NCBI RefSeq assembly: GCF_900108225.1
Contig: NZ_FNUZ01000001.1
Coordinates: 310,001-374,000, forward strand
From: Thalassococcus halodurans
GTDB lineage: Bacteria > Pseudomonadota > Alphaproteobacteria > Rhodobacterales > Rhodobacteraceae
Direction: 5' to 3'
DNA length: 64,000 nucleotides
Made by a program: the position numbers and the translations under genes. Below are positions 45,118 to 53,339 of this stretch, one piece after another. How positions within the stretch are numbered: the first letter of the stretch is position 1; every line of letters starts with the position of its first letter. The notes beneath the pieces are model-generated. The model was not told the DNA's origin. It searched no databases and saw nothing but the letters and a program-made list of their open reading frames with translations.

Positions 45118-45831
45118 CTATTCGCCCATCAGGATCAGTGTGTTGAGATCGGCCACATCGATGACCAAATCGGTTGCCTGCCCATCGACATCAAAAACAA
45201 TGGTGCCGGATGTCAAAACGCCATTCGCCAACAGAACCGTTCCTTGCTGGAAGAACGCGCCTTCGCCAGTCACGTCGACAGCTGCGCTGAACCCGGCCTC
45301 TCCCCCTGTTTCAAAGGTGCGGGTGCCCGTCAGAGTTCCGGCCAAAGGAATGGTAAACGTCGTGTTGCCCTGACTACCAGCGCCACGGTTGACCGACCCT
45401 GTCCCGCTGACCGTTCCATCAAAGCTGTAAAGTAGTGTGGCTTCTTCTGTGCCAACAATTGGGTTGTCATCAGCATCCAAATCCACCGCGGTCTCGTATT
45501 CGTTGAAGTTCGTTGCCGAGGCCGTCAGCGTGTTTGAGTCAAAAAAGAACGTGCCCGACATATCGCCAACGATGATATTCACGGCGTCCGCATCTGTCGG
45601 CACGTACACATTGCCGGACATGATTGCAGTCCCTGTCAGAGCCGTTTCTTCGGCAAGGTCGGTTTCATCGACAGGGTTGTTGACCGATGCGGAAAGGGAA
45701 TCGAACTGAGCCGGAAGGTTTTCGCCAAATTCGGGATCGGGCGTCACGACACCACCTCCACCGCCACCGCCGCCGCCACAAGCGGCCAATGAAAAGGCCC
45801 CGAACAAGAGAGCGGTAGTCGAATTTTTCAT
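45118..45831 (-). CDS. Acidic surface lipoprotein B, paralogue of the neighbour
   Basis: Protein of 237 residues. A signal peptide (MKNSTTALLFGAFSLAAC) ends in a clear lipobox, followed by nine consecutive Gly. The mature domain shares with lipoprotein A: ALTGTAIMSGNVYVP, VNIIVGDM, NTLTASATNFNEYE, IVGTEEATLLYSFDGT, a GTRTF motif and a C-terminal hydrophobic LILMGE. Predicted all-beta, acidic, no Cys apart from the lipidated one, and without catalytic motifs. TbpB-like/Slam-exported proteins are a possible relation, not shown. No terminator is visible between it and lipoprotein A (232-base gap). Confidence 0.72.
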   Translation of the reverse strand: MKNSTTALLFGAFSLAACGGGGGGGGGVVTPDPEFGENLPAQFDSLSASVNNPVDETDLAEETALTGTAIMSGNVYVPTDADAVNIIVGDMSGTFFFDSNTLTASATNFNEYETAVDLDADDNPIVGTEEATLLYSFDGTVSGTGSVNRGAGSQGNTTFTIPLAGTLTGTRTFETGGEAGFSAAVDVTGEGAFFQQGTVLLANGVLTSGTIVFDVDGQATDLVIDVADLNTLILMGE

Positions 45832-46192
45832 TTTATCATTTCCACATCAACGTCTGGGATCATTAGGCTGTAGCCGCCCAAGGTTCAACATCCACAAGCG
45901 GCATTGCACCTATGGAGAACACGCAACGATAAAGCACGAATTAAGCCAACTCAGGACCACACCACATTTTAATTTCACTACGGCGCCAGACCATAACCTT
46001 AACACAGTTTCAGCGAATGCAACGTGTCTACGGCACTCTATTTTGATCACGTTATGGCGAAACAAACCAAGGTGCCTTGAGATGGTGCTCAGCGTGCTTA
46101 CTTGGTCATTAAACTAGCGCCGATAGGTGGGTTGCGCCATCCGCATCTATGCCCTACACAGCGCCGCATCCGAAATTCTTGGTCAGGTCCCA
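45832..46192. other. Gene-free gap between lipoprotein B and secG
   Basis: This 361-base stretch has lower GC than its surroundings and no convincing reading frame. It must hold the divergent promoters of lipoprotein B (minus) and secG (plus). A possible secG -10 region is TAAACT near 46109-46116 (TTGGTCATTAAACTAG). No repeats or RNA gene were recognised. Confidence 0.4.
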
Positions 46193-46573
46193 ATGGAAAA
46201 CGTCATTCTCGTCATCCACCTGTTGCTGGCGCTTGCGCTGATCGGCGTTGTTCTTATGCAGCGTTCCGAAGGAGGCGGCCTTGGCATGGGCGGCGGTGGC
46301 GGCGGCGGTGCTGTATCGGCGCGTTCTGCGGGGACGGCTCTTGGCAAACTGACCTGGATTCTGGGCGTCGCCTTTATCTGCACCACACTGACACTGACAG
46401 TGATTGCTGCATCTAAAGCCTCTGGAGTGTCTGTCATGGATCGTCTTGGCGGTGCGACTGCGCCTGCCGCAGAAACCGACAGCTCGCTGCCGGGTCTGGA
46501 CACTGACGGCCTGCTGCCGCCGCCCTCTGCGGGCGACACCGGCGACGCACCTCTGGTTCCGCGCGCGGACTAA
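46193..46573 (+). CDS. secG: Preprotein translocase subunit SecG
   Basis: Protein of 126 residues from ATG 46193 (MENVILVIHLLLALALIGVVLMQRSEGGG); upstream frame is not coding. Two membrane helices separated by a Gly-rich loop (GLGMGGGGGGG), as in SecG. It has a Pro/Asp-rich C-terminal tail. SecG helps SecYE export proteins. Followed by a hairpin without a T tract and then pyrG. Confidence 0.92.
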   Translation: MENVILVIHLLLALALIGVVLMQRSEGGGLGMGGGGGGGAVSARSAGTALGKLTWILGVAFICTTLTLTVIAASKASGVSVMDRLGGATAPAAETDSSLPGLDTDGLLPPPSAGDTGDAPLVPRAD

Positions 46574-46598
46574 ACCACCATACATTGAGGAACGATAA

Positions 46599-46625
46599 CC
46601 AACCGCAACAGCATCTTGCGGTTGG
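46599..46625 (+). other. Perfect hairpin between secG and pyrG
   Basis: CCAACCGCAA and TTGCGGTTGG form a 10-bp perfect stem with a 7-base loop. The following bases are GTAGAC, so it lacks a T tract. It could be a weak terminator, an mRNA processing/stability element, or a pyrimidine-linked control element of pyrG. Confidence 0.55.
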
Positions 46626-46755
46626 GTAGACAGAGTGCTGCGAATCCTCTATAGCTTAAATCCCGTGATGCTGCGGTCTGAGTGGACCGTGGGAGGGCGT
46701 AAATTGCCTTCAATCGCTCAACGAAATGGCAAGAAAATCACGGGGTTCGGGCCAC

Positions 46756-48399
46756 ATGGCACGCTTTATCTTTATTACTGGCGGTGTTGTTTCTTCTTTG
46801 GGGAAGGGACTTGCATCGGCGGCGCTGGGTGCTTTGCTGCAAGCACGCGGATATTCGGTTCGACTGAGAAAGCTTGATCCCTACCTGAACGTCGATCCCG
46901 GCACGATGTCGCCTTTTGAACATGGCGAAGTGTTCGTGACAGACGATGGCGCGGAAACCGACCTTGATCTGGGCCACTACGAACGTTTCACAGGCGTTCC
47001 CGCGCGCAAGACCGACTCGATCTCGTCCGGCCGCATCTACACCAACGTTTTGGAAAAAGAGCGTCGCGGCGACTATCTGGGCAAAACCATTCAGGTGATT
47101 CCGCACGTCACGAACGAGATCAAGGATTTCATCTCGATCGGCGAAGACGAAGTCGACTTCATGCTCTGTGAAATCGGCGGCACCGTGGGCGACATCGAAG
47201 GCCTGCCCTTCTTCGAAGCGATCCGCCAGTTTTCCCAAGACAAGCCGCGCGGCGAATGTATTTTCATGCACCTGACGCTGCTGCCCTACATCAAGGCCTC
47301 GGGTGAGCTGAAAACCAAGCCGACACAGCACTCGGTTAAAGAACTCCGCTCTATCGGTCTGGCGCCTGATCTGCTGGTGTGCCGGTCCGAAGGTCCGATC
47401 CCCCGCAAAGAACGCGAAAAACTGGCGCTGTTCTGTAACGTGCGCCCTGACGCCGTGATCGCGGCACAGGATCTGAAATCGATCTACGAGGCCCCGCTGG
47501 CCTATCATCGCGAAGGTCTGGATCAGGCTGTTCTGGACGCGTTCCAGATCAACCCTGCCCCGCGCCCGAACCTGACCCGTTGGGAAGATGTGGCAGACCG
47601 CATCTATAACCCCGAAGGTCAGGTCAACGTCGCCATCGTCGGCAAGTACACCCAGCTGGAAGACGCTTACAAATCCATCGCCGAAGCGCTGACACATGGT
47701 GGCATGGCCAACCGTGTAAAAGTGAACATCGAATGGGTGGATGCGGAAATCTTCGACAAGGAAGATCCGACACCGCATCTGCAGGGCTATCACGCGATCC
47801 TAGTTCCCGGTGGTTTTGGTGAACGTGGGACCGAAGGCAAAATTAAAGCGGCCCAGTTCGCCCGTGAACATAAAGTGCCTTATCTGGGCATCTGTCTCGG
47901 TATGCAGATGGCGGTTATCGAAGCGGCGCGGAACGTGGCTGGCATGGACCGCGCGGGATCGGAAGAATTCGATCACGAAGCTGGCAAAAAACGTTTTGAA
48001 CCGGTGGTTTACCACCTCAAGGAATGGGTTCAGGGCAACGAAAAGGTCAACCGTTCCGTGGCTGACGACAAAGGCGGCACAATGCGCCTTGGTGCCTATG
48101 ACGCGGTTCTGGCCGAGCGCTCTAAAGTGGCGGAAATTTACGGCACGACAGCCATCGATGAACGCCACCGTCACCGTTATGAGGTCGACATTTCCTACAA
48201 GGACAAGCTGGAAGAATGCGGTCTTCAGTTCTCTGGCATGTCGCCGGACGGCAAACTGCCCGAGATCGTGGAATGGAAAGACCACCCGTGGTTCATCGGC
48301 GTTCAGTTCCACCCCGAACTGAAGTCCAAACCCTTCGCGCCGCATCCGCTGTTCAAGGATTTCATCCGCGCGGCCAAGGACATTTCCAGACTGGTTTAA
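46756..48399 (+). CDS. pyrG: CTP synthase
   Basis: Protein of 547 residues from ATG 46756 ([19 protein letters not shown]). Synthetase domain 1-265 with [10 protein letters not shown] and [15 protein letters not shown]; class I glutamine amidotransferase domain with nucleophile Cys in [10 protein letters not shown] and the His-Pro-Glu triad in QFHPELKS. Converts UTP to CTP using glutamine. Followed by a terminator. Confidence 0.96.
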   Translation: MARFIFITGGVVSSLGKGLASAALGALLQARGYSVRLRKLDPYLNVDPGTMSPFEHGEVFVTDDGAETDLDLGHYERFTGVPARKTDSISSGRIYTNVLEKERRGDYLGKTIQVIPHVTNEIKDFISIGEDEVDFMLCEIGGTVGDIEGLPFFEAIRQFSQDKPRGECIFMHLTLLPYIKASGELKTKPTQHSVKELRSIGLAPDLLVCRSEGPIPRKEREKLALFCNVRPDAVIAAQDLKSIYEAPLAYHREGLDQAVLDAFQINPAPRPNLTRWEDVADRIYNPEGQVNVAIVGKYTQLEDAYKSIAEALTHGGMANRVKVNIEWVDAEIFDKEDPTPHLQGYHAILVPGGFGERGTEGKIKAAQFAREHKVPYLGICLGMQMAVIEAARNVAGMDRAGSEEFDHEAGKKRFEPVVYHLKEWVQGNEKVNRSVADDKGGTMRLGAYDAVLAERSKVAEIYGTTAIDERHRHRYEVDISYKDKLEECGLQFSGMSPDGKLPEIVEWKDHPWFIGVQFHPELKSKPFAPHPLFKDFIRAAKDISRLV

Positions 48400-48432
48400 A
48401 CGGTCCATCCCAGGCCGTCCGACACCCCCAAG

Positions 48433-48455
48433 GGCGGCCATCAGGGCCGCCTTTT
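48433..48455 (+). terminator. Terminator of pyrG
   Basis: GGCGGCC and GGCCGCC form a 7-bp stem with a 5-base loop, followed by TTTT. Confidence 0.75.
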
Positions 48456-48563
48456 GACTTTCTCGTCCCGAAATTCTTAAACAGTCGTACTTCGCCAAAT
48501 TGCGCCGTGCCTTCGCGCGCGGCTAGCGTTGTGTCGGCCATTCGAAAAAGCTAACAGGCCTGT

Positions 48564-49334
48564 ATGCTATCGTATCAACACGCCTTTCATGCCGGTAATC
48601 TGGCCGATGTTCACAAGCACGCCATTCTGGCGGATGTGCTTGCCTATCTGACGCTGAAAGACAAACCCATCAGCTACATCGAAACCCATGCGGGCCGTGC
48701 GCTGTATGATTTGTCGGGCGACGAGGCACAGAAAACGCAAGAAGCAGCAGGCGGTGTAGCACGTCTGGAGGATGCGCTGCCCAGCGACCATCCTTATCGC
48801 CAGACGCTTGCGCGCATCCGCAAAGAACATGGCGCACATGCCTATCCAGGTTCTCCTTTGATCGCGAAGGCGTTGCTTCGCCCGACCGATACGGTACATC
48901 TGTCCGAACTGCACCCACAGGAACACGCCGCACTCAGGAATACCATCAGGGGCGCGAACATCTACAATCGCGACGGCTTTGAAACCGCGATCAGCCTGTG
49001 CCCCCCAATGCCCCGTCGCGGGTTGCTGCTGTGCGATCCGTCATGGGAAATAAAGGACGACTACAGCTATCTGCCCAAGTTCTTTGGCCAGATCGCCCAA
49101 AAATGGAACGTCGGCATTCTGGCGCTGTGGTATCCGATCCTGACAAGCGCGGCGCACAAACCGATGATCAAATCACTGGAACAGAAATTTCCCGACGCGT
49201 TGAAAAGCGAAGTCCGCTTTCCGCCCGTTCGGGAAGGCCACAGGATGGTCGGTTCCGGGATGTTTCTTGTGAACCCGCCCTACGGGCTGTCAGACAAGGT
49301 CAAAAAGATCGAAGCGATCTTTGCCCGCCTCTGA
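48564..49334 (+). CDS. rlmJ: 23S rRNA (adenine(2030)-N6)-methyltransferase RlmJ
   Basis: Protein of 256 residues. The start MLSYQHAFHAGNLADVHKHAILADVL is the RlmJ signature; IETHAGRALYDL carries the SAM site and LLCDPSWE is the DPPY-type catalytic motif in variant form. Methylates A2030 of 23S rRNA. Ends shortly before the TerB-family gene. Confidence 0.9.
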   Translation: MLSYQHAFHAGNLADVHKHAILADVLAYLTLKDKPISYIETHAGRALYDLSGDEAQKTQEAAGGVARLEDALPSDHPYRQTLARIRKEHGAHAYPGSPLIAKALLRPTDTVHLSELHPQEHAALRNTIRGANIYNRDGFETAISLCPPMPRRGLLLCDPSWEIKDDYSYLPKFFGQIAQKWNVGILALWYPILTSAAHKPMIKSLEQKFPDALKSEVRFPPVREGHRMVGSGMFLVNPPYGLSDKVKKIEAIFARL

Positions 49335-49371
49335 AGCTTGGAAAACCCGATATCGCGATTAGGTACATCAT

Positions 49372-49812
49372 ATGTTTGCAGATTTTCTAAAGCGCCTGAC
49401 TTCGCCCAGCCCGCAACCGCTGGCTGACCCTGATGCCCGCCTTGCGGTCTCTGCTCTTCTCGTGCGCGTTGCGCGTTCAGACGGGCATTTCAGCCAGGAA
49501 GAACGCAGCAAAATTCTGGATGTTCTGGCCCATCGTTATGATCTGAACGACGCGGAGGCTGAAACGCTTGCCAAGGATGCCGAGCAGCTGGAATCCGAGG
49601 CCCCTGACACCGTGCGCTTTACCCGCGCCATCAAGGATGCAGTACCGTTTGAAACACGCATCACTGTGATCGAAGCACTGTGGGAGGTGGTTCTGGCCGA
49701 TGGTGGGCGTGACGCCGCAGAAGATTCGCTTGTCCGGTTGGTATCCGGGCTTTTGGGCGTGACAGATCAGGAAAGCGCGCGCGCTCGTCACAGGGTGAGC
49801 GCCTCGAATTAA
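49372..49812 (+). CDS. TerB-family tellurite-resistance-like protein
   Basis: Protein of 146 residues, nearly all helix. The TerB/DjlA-like core is VSALLVRVARSDGHFSQEERSKIL with a second repeat VLADGGRDAAEDSLVRLVSGLLGVTDQE, which suggests two helical metal-binding repeats. TerB-like domains are linked to stress and membrane functions, not always tellurite. Lies 37 bases after rlmJ, perhaps in the same transcript. Confidence 0.85.
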   Translation: MFADFLKRLTSPSPQPLADPDARLAVSALLVRVARSDGHFSQEERSKILDVLAHRYDLNDAEAETLAKDAEQLESEAPDTVRFTRAIKDAVPFETRITVIEALWEVVLADGGRDAAEDSLVRLVSGLLGVTDQESARARHRVSASN

Positions 49813-49852
49813 GTCGCGCCGCGACGTAAAATTGATTATCGGGTCAATAACC

Positions 49853-49879
49853 TGCAACTGTCACATATTGCGCGTTGCA
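49853..49879. promoter_or_regulatory. Inverted repeat upstream of the ABC transporter operon
   Basis: TGCAAC-N15-GTTGCA lies 59-85 bases before the GTG of the ATPase gene. It could be a regulator site, but no regulator gene is next to it. Confidence 0.25.
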
Positions 49880-49937
49880 AATACCTCCTGACTTGAACCA
49901 TGCTTGCGCTAACCGAAACTAGACGAACGCGCCGAAA

Positions 49938-50714
49938 GTGAACCAACCCGCTCCTGTCATTGAAATTCGCGATCTGCACAAAAGCTATGGATCGCTGGAA
50001 GTTCTGAAAGGCGTCGATATCACCGCCAAGCGTGGTGACGTCGTGTCGCTGATCGGCTCTTCGGGTTCGGGCAAATCCACGCTTTTGCGGTGCTGCAATC
50101 TTCTGGAAGACAGCCAGAAGGGCGACATCCTGTTCAAAGGCGAACCCGTTCGTTGGAAAACACATGGCTCGGACCGTCATCCGGCCGACACCAAACAGGT
50201 GATGCGTATCCGCACAAACCTGTCGATGGTGTTTCAACAGTTTAACCTCTGGGCGCACATGACCATTCTGGAAAATGTCATGGAAGCCCCTGTCACCGTA
50301 CTGGGACGGGACAAAAAAGAGGTTGAAGAAAAGGCGCGTGGCTATCTGCACAAGGTCGGGATCGGGGACAAAACCGAAGCGTATCCCGCCGAACTGTCAG
50401 GCGGCCAACAGCAGCGCGCCGCCATTGCACGCGCTTTGTGCATGGAACCCGAAGCTTTGCTGTTTGACGAACCCACTTCCGCCCTGGATCCGGAACTGGA
50501 GCAAGAAGTCGTGAAGGTTATTAAAGATCTGGCCAGTGAAGGCCGGACGATGCTGATCGTGACCCATGACATGAAAATGGCGGCTGACGTCAGTGATCAT
50601 GTCGTGTTTCTACATCAGGGCCTGATCGAGGAAGAAGGGGCACCTGAACGCCTATTCGGGTCCCCAAGTTCGGAACGCCTGCGCGGTTTTCTGAGCTCGA
50701 CAATGCCTGCGTAA
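49938..50714 (+). CDS. Polar amino acid ABC transporter, ATP-binding protein
   Basis: Protein of 258 residues, starting at a GTG. Walker A GSSGSGKST (about 40-48), signature LSGGQQQR (153-160) and Walker B LLFDEPTS (174-181) are intact. It belongs to the HisP/GlnQ group of polar amino acid importers. First gene of a four-gene importer operon (ATPase, binding protein, two permeases), which precedes glutamine-synthetase-like genes. Confidence 0.9.
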   Translation: MNQPAPVIEIRDLHKSYGSLEVLKGVDITAKRGDVVSLIGSSGSGKSTLLRCCNLLEDSQKGDILFKGEPVRWKTHGSDRHPADTKQVMRIRTNLSMVFQQFNLWAHMTILENVMEAPVTVLGRDKKEVEEKARGYLHKVGIGDKTEAYPAELSGGQQQRAAIARALCMEPEALLFDEPTSALDPELEQEVVKVIKDLASEGRTMLIVTHDMKMAADVSDHVVFLHQGLIEEEGAPERLFGSPSSERLRGFLSSTMPA

Positions 50715-50748
50715 ATTTTCGCGGCGACCAAGACACTGGGAGAGACAC

Positions 50749-51480
50749 ATGAAGAAACTTATTATTGCGACGGCGGCACTGGCTGTGTCCGCAGGCGCGG
50801 TCTTCGCTGAAGGCCATGCCAAAACGGTACGTCTGGGCACCGAAGGCGCCTACCCTCCGTACAACTTTCTGAATGATGCCGGCGAAGTCGACGGCTTTGA
50901 GCGCGTTCTGGGCGACGAACTGTGCAAGCGCGCCGAACTGACCTGCGAGTGGGTGACTAACGACTGGGATTCGATCATTCCGAACCTCGTATCCGGCAAC
51001 TACGACGCGATCATCGCGGGTATGTCGATCACAGCCGAGCGTGACGAAGTCATCGACTTCACGTCGAACTACACACAGCCCGATCCGTCCGCCTATCTGG
51101 CGCTGGACGGTGCATCCGTTGACTTCGAAGGCGGCGTAATCGCGGCACAGGCCGGCACAATCCAAGCCAGCCACATCGCGTCTTCCGGCGCGACGCTGGT
51201 TGAATTCGCGACACCGGACGAAACTATTGCGGCGGTTCGCAACGGCGAAGCAGACGCGGTTTTGGCGGACAAAGCATATCTTTCGCCCATCGCGGAAGAA
51301 TCCGCTGACGTGGCCATCGTTGGTGAAGACGTCCTTCTGGGCGGCGGCATCGGCATGGGCATCCGCGAAAGCGACACCGAGCTGAAAGAGAAATTCTCGG
51401 CCGCGATCGACTCGATGAAGGCAGACGGTTCGCTGAACGCCCTGATCGAAGAATGGCTGCCCGGTTCGGCAACGTTCTAA
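50749..51480 (+). CDS. Polar amino acid ABC transporter, substrate-binding protein
   Basis: Protein of 243 residues with a signal peptide (MKKLIIATAALAVSAGAVFA). The mature part is the SBP family 3 type (GTEGAYPPYNFLNDAGEVDGFERVLGDELC, MSITAERDEVIDFTSNYTQP). It binds a polar amino acid or related amine in the periplasm. A GGGAGAGACAC ribosome binding site is present. The ligand may be a gamma-glutamylation substrate judging by the downstream genes (inference). Confidence 0.9.
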   Translation: MKKLIIATAALAVSAGAVFAEGHAKTVRLGTEGAYPPYNFLNDAGEVDGFERVLGDELCKRAELTCEWVTNDWDSIIPNLVSGNYDAIIAGMSITAERDEVIDFTSNYTQPDPSAYLALDGASVDFEGGVIAAQAGTIQASHIASSGATLVEFATPDETIAAVRNGEADAVLADKAYLSPIAEESADVAIVGEDVLLGGGIGMGIRESDTELKEKFSAAIDSMKADGSLNALIEEWLPGSATF

Positions 51481-51546
51481 TCATCTGACATAGGGAAAGG
51501 CCCATCGCGGCCTTTCCCGCTTTTTGCGCCAAAGGTTCTTGCCGCC

Positions 51547-52425
51547 GTGGATTGTACCGACCCGAGCATACTGTCCGGCTTCAATTGGATGCTGTGCTAC
51601 CTGACCACGGGCAAGCACATGGCGCTATACGTGTCGGTTGGCACGGTTCTTTTGCTTTTGTCCATCACGGCACCTGTGGCGCTGGCCTTCGGTTTTGGCG
51701 GCGCAAGTGCTGCGCGGTCTCGGTTTCTGCCGCTCAGCTGGCTGGGCAAAGGCTATATCGCGATTGTGCGTGGCGTGCCCGACATCGCCTTTTTCCTATT
51801 TTTTGTCATCGCCTTGGACCAAGCGTTCGAGTGGCTGCGCCATCAGGTGAAGTGCCCCGATTGGGATGAACCCATCCGCCAAGGCAATGATTTCGTGGTC
51901 TGCGCAGCGGCAAAGCTGCCATTGGGCACCTCGCCACAGTGGATGCATGAAACCTACGGGTTTTTCCTTGCCGTCCTGACTTTCTCAATCGTCTTTGGCG
52001 CCTTTGCGGCCAACGTGCTTTATGGCGCGATGAAGGCCGTTCCCCGCGCCCAGATCGAAACAGCCGAGGCCTACGGCATGTCGCGCCGTCAGACGTTCTG
52101 GCGCATTCTTGTGCCGCAGATGTGGGTCTATGCGCTGCCCGGCCTGTCGAACCTTTGGATGGTTCTGATCAAGGCAACGCCGCTGCTGTTCCTGCTTGGC
52201 ATCGAAGACATCGTCTATTGGGCCCGCGAACTTGGGGGCGCGAAAACGGCGCGGTTCACCGACTATCCACATGGCGACTGGCGCATGTGGTACTTCCTTG
52301 CGCTGCTGATCTTCTACCTGAGCTTCACCAAAGTGTCCGAGGTCGTTCTGGACCGCATCATGGCCCGTCTGACCAAAGGCCAAGCCACCGCCGCTGGCGA
52401 AGCGCAACGGAAGGCCGCGGTATGA
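51547..52425 (+). CDS. Polar amino acid ABC transporter, permease 1
   Basis: Protein of 292 residues (GTG start at 51547), with about five membrane helices and the inner-membrane EAA loop AEAYGMSRRQTFWRILVPQ. HisMQ-type with an enlarged periplasmic loop (about 95-130) containing CPDWDEPIRQGNDFVVCAA. Its stop overlaps the next gene (ATGA). Confidence 0.88.
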   Translation: MDCTDPSILSGFNWMLCYLTTGKHMALYVSVGTVLLLLSITAPVALAFGFGGASAARSRFLPLSWLGKGYIAIVRGVPDIAFFLFFVIALDQAFEWLRHQVKCPDWDEPIRQGNDFVVCAAAKLPLGTSPQWMHETYGFFLAVLTFSIVFGAFAANVLYGAMKAVPRAQIETAEAYGMSRRQTFWRILVPQMWVYALPGLSNLWMVLIKATPLLFLLGIEDIVYWARELGGAKTARFTDYPHGDWRMWYFLALLIFYLSFTKVSEVVLDRIMARLTKGQATAAGEAQRKAAV

Positions 52426-53228
52426 GCTGTTGGGAAACAATCGCCGATTACGGCCTGCGGTCTATCGGCTATGGCGAACGCCTGCTGCCGCGTGAAGGGT
52501 TCACCCTCTGCCAGCAGTTCACGCTGATCGGGTCGGGCCTGTTGTGGAATATCTACTTCGGCGTTCTGGCGCTCGCGTCAGGCTTTATGCTGGCAACCGC
52601 TGTCGCGATGGGCAAGGCATCCCGAAACCCGGTAGTCCGCAAGATCTCGGACTGGTTCATCTTTATTTTCCGTGGCTCGCCGCTGTTCATCCAGTTCTTC
52701 TTTGCCTACTTCCTGTTCCTGTCGCTGAAACAGGTCAGCCCCTTCTTTGACATGTTCACATCGGCCTGGCTGGGCGCGCTGATCGTTCTGTTCCTTAACA
52801 CCGCCGCCTATTCAGGCGAGATTTTCTATGGCGCGCTGCAATCGATCCCCAAGGGCGATATCGAGGCGGCAGATGCCTATGGCCTGACCGGTTGGTCGCG
52901 GTTCAAGCGCATCACATGGCCCACCATGCTGCGCCTTGCGTGGCCTGCCTATACGAACGAGGCGATCTTTCTGTTCCATTCGACAACGCTTGTCTTTTTC
53001 TCGGGCTTTCCGGCGTGGCAACAGCGGGGCGATGCGCTCTATTACGCAAACTACTTTGCCGACAAAACGTTCAACCCGTTCGTGCCCTACCCCATTCTTG
53101 CGGGCTATTTCATTCTGCTGACCTTGGTGATCATCGGTCTGTTCGGCATCATGAACCGCCGCCTGAACCGTCACCTGCCGGAAAACCGCCGCAGCAAGAT
53201 CAAGCCACGCATGAACCTGATCCGATAG
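52422..53228 (+). CDS. Polar amino acid ABC transporter, permease 2
   Basis: Protein of 268 residues; the ATG overlaps the previous stop by 4 bases, which fixes the start. HisM/HisQ-type with about five helices and the EAA loop ADAYGLTGWSRFKRITWPTML. Forms the heterodimeric channel with permease 1. Ends 111 bases before the glutamine-synthetase-like gene. Confidence 0.88.
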   Translation: MSCWETIADYGLRSIGYGERLLPREGFTLCQQFTLIGSGLLWNIYFGVLALASGFMLATAVAMGKASRNPVVRKISDWFIFIFRGSPLFIQFFFAYFLFLSLKQVSPFFDMFTSAWLGALIVLFLNTAAYSGEIFYGALQSIPKGDIEAADAYGLTGWSRFKRITWPTMLRLAWPAYTNEAIFLFHSTTLVFFSGFPAWQQRGDALYYANYFADKTFNPFVPYPILAGYFILLTLVIIGLFGIMNRRLNRHLPENRRSKIKPRMNLIR

Positions 53229-53288
53229 CCTGCAAAACAGGCAAACCGGCACGGGTGCTGTTTTCTTTGGCAACACAACGCTTGCCAG

Positions 53289-53328
53289 AGCGCTTACATC
53301 AGCGCTATCAATAATTTGATCAAATTAT
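53289..53328. promoter_or_regulatory. Two dyads just upstream of the first glutamine-synthetase-like gene
   Basis: AGCGCT-N6-AGCGCT (53289-53306) and the 18-bp perfect palindrome ATAATTTGATCAAATTAT (53311-53328) lie in tandem 11-50 bases before the ATG. The second overlaps a TTATAC -10-like sequence. Likely the operator for the amine-utilisation operon, with an unknown regulator (GntR-type TTTGATCAAA-like sites are one possibility). Confidence 0.5.
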
Positions 53329-53339
53329 ACGAGCCACCA

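Noticed and set aside
45775-45810. GCC-type repeat in lipoprotein B as a simple-sequence phase-variation tract
   Set aside because: It encodes the Gly tether with mixed codons (GGC, GGT, GGA), so it is a trinucleotide-coded run that would not shift the frame.
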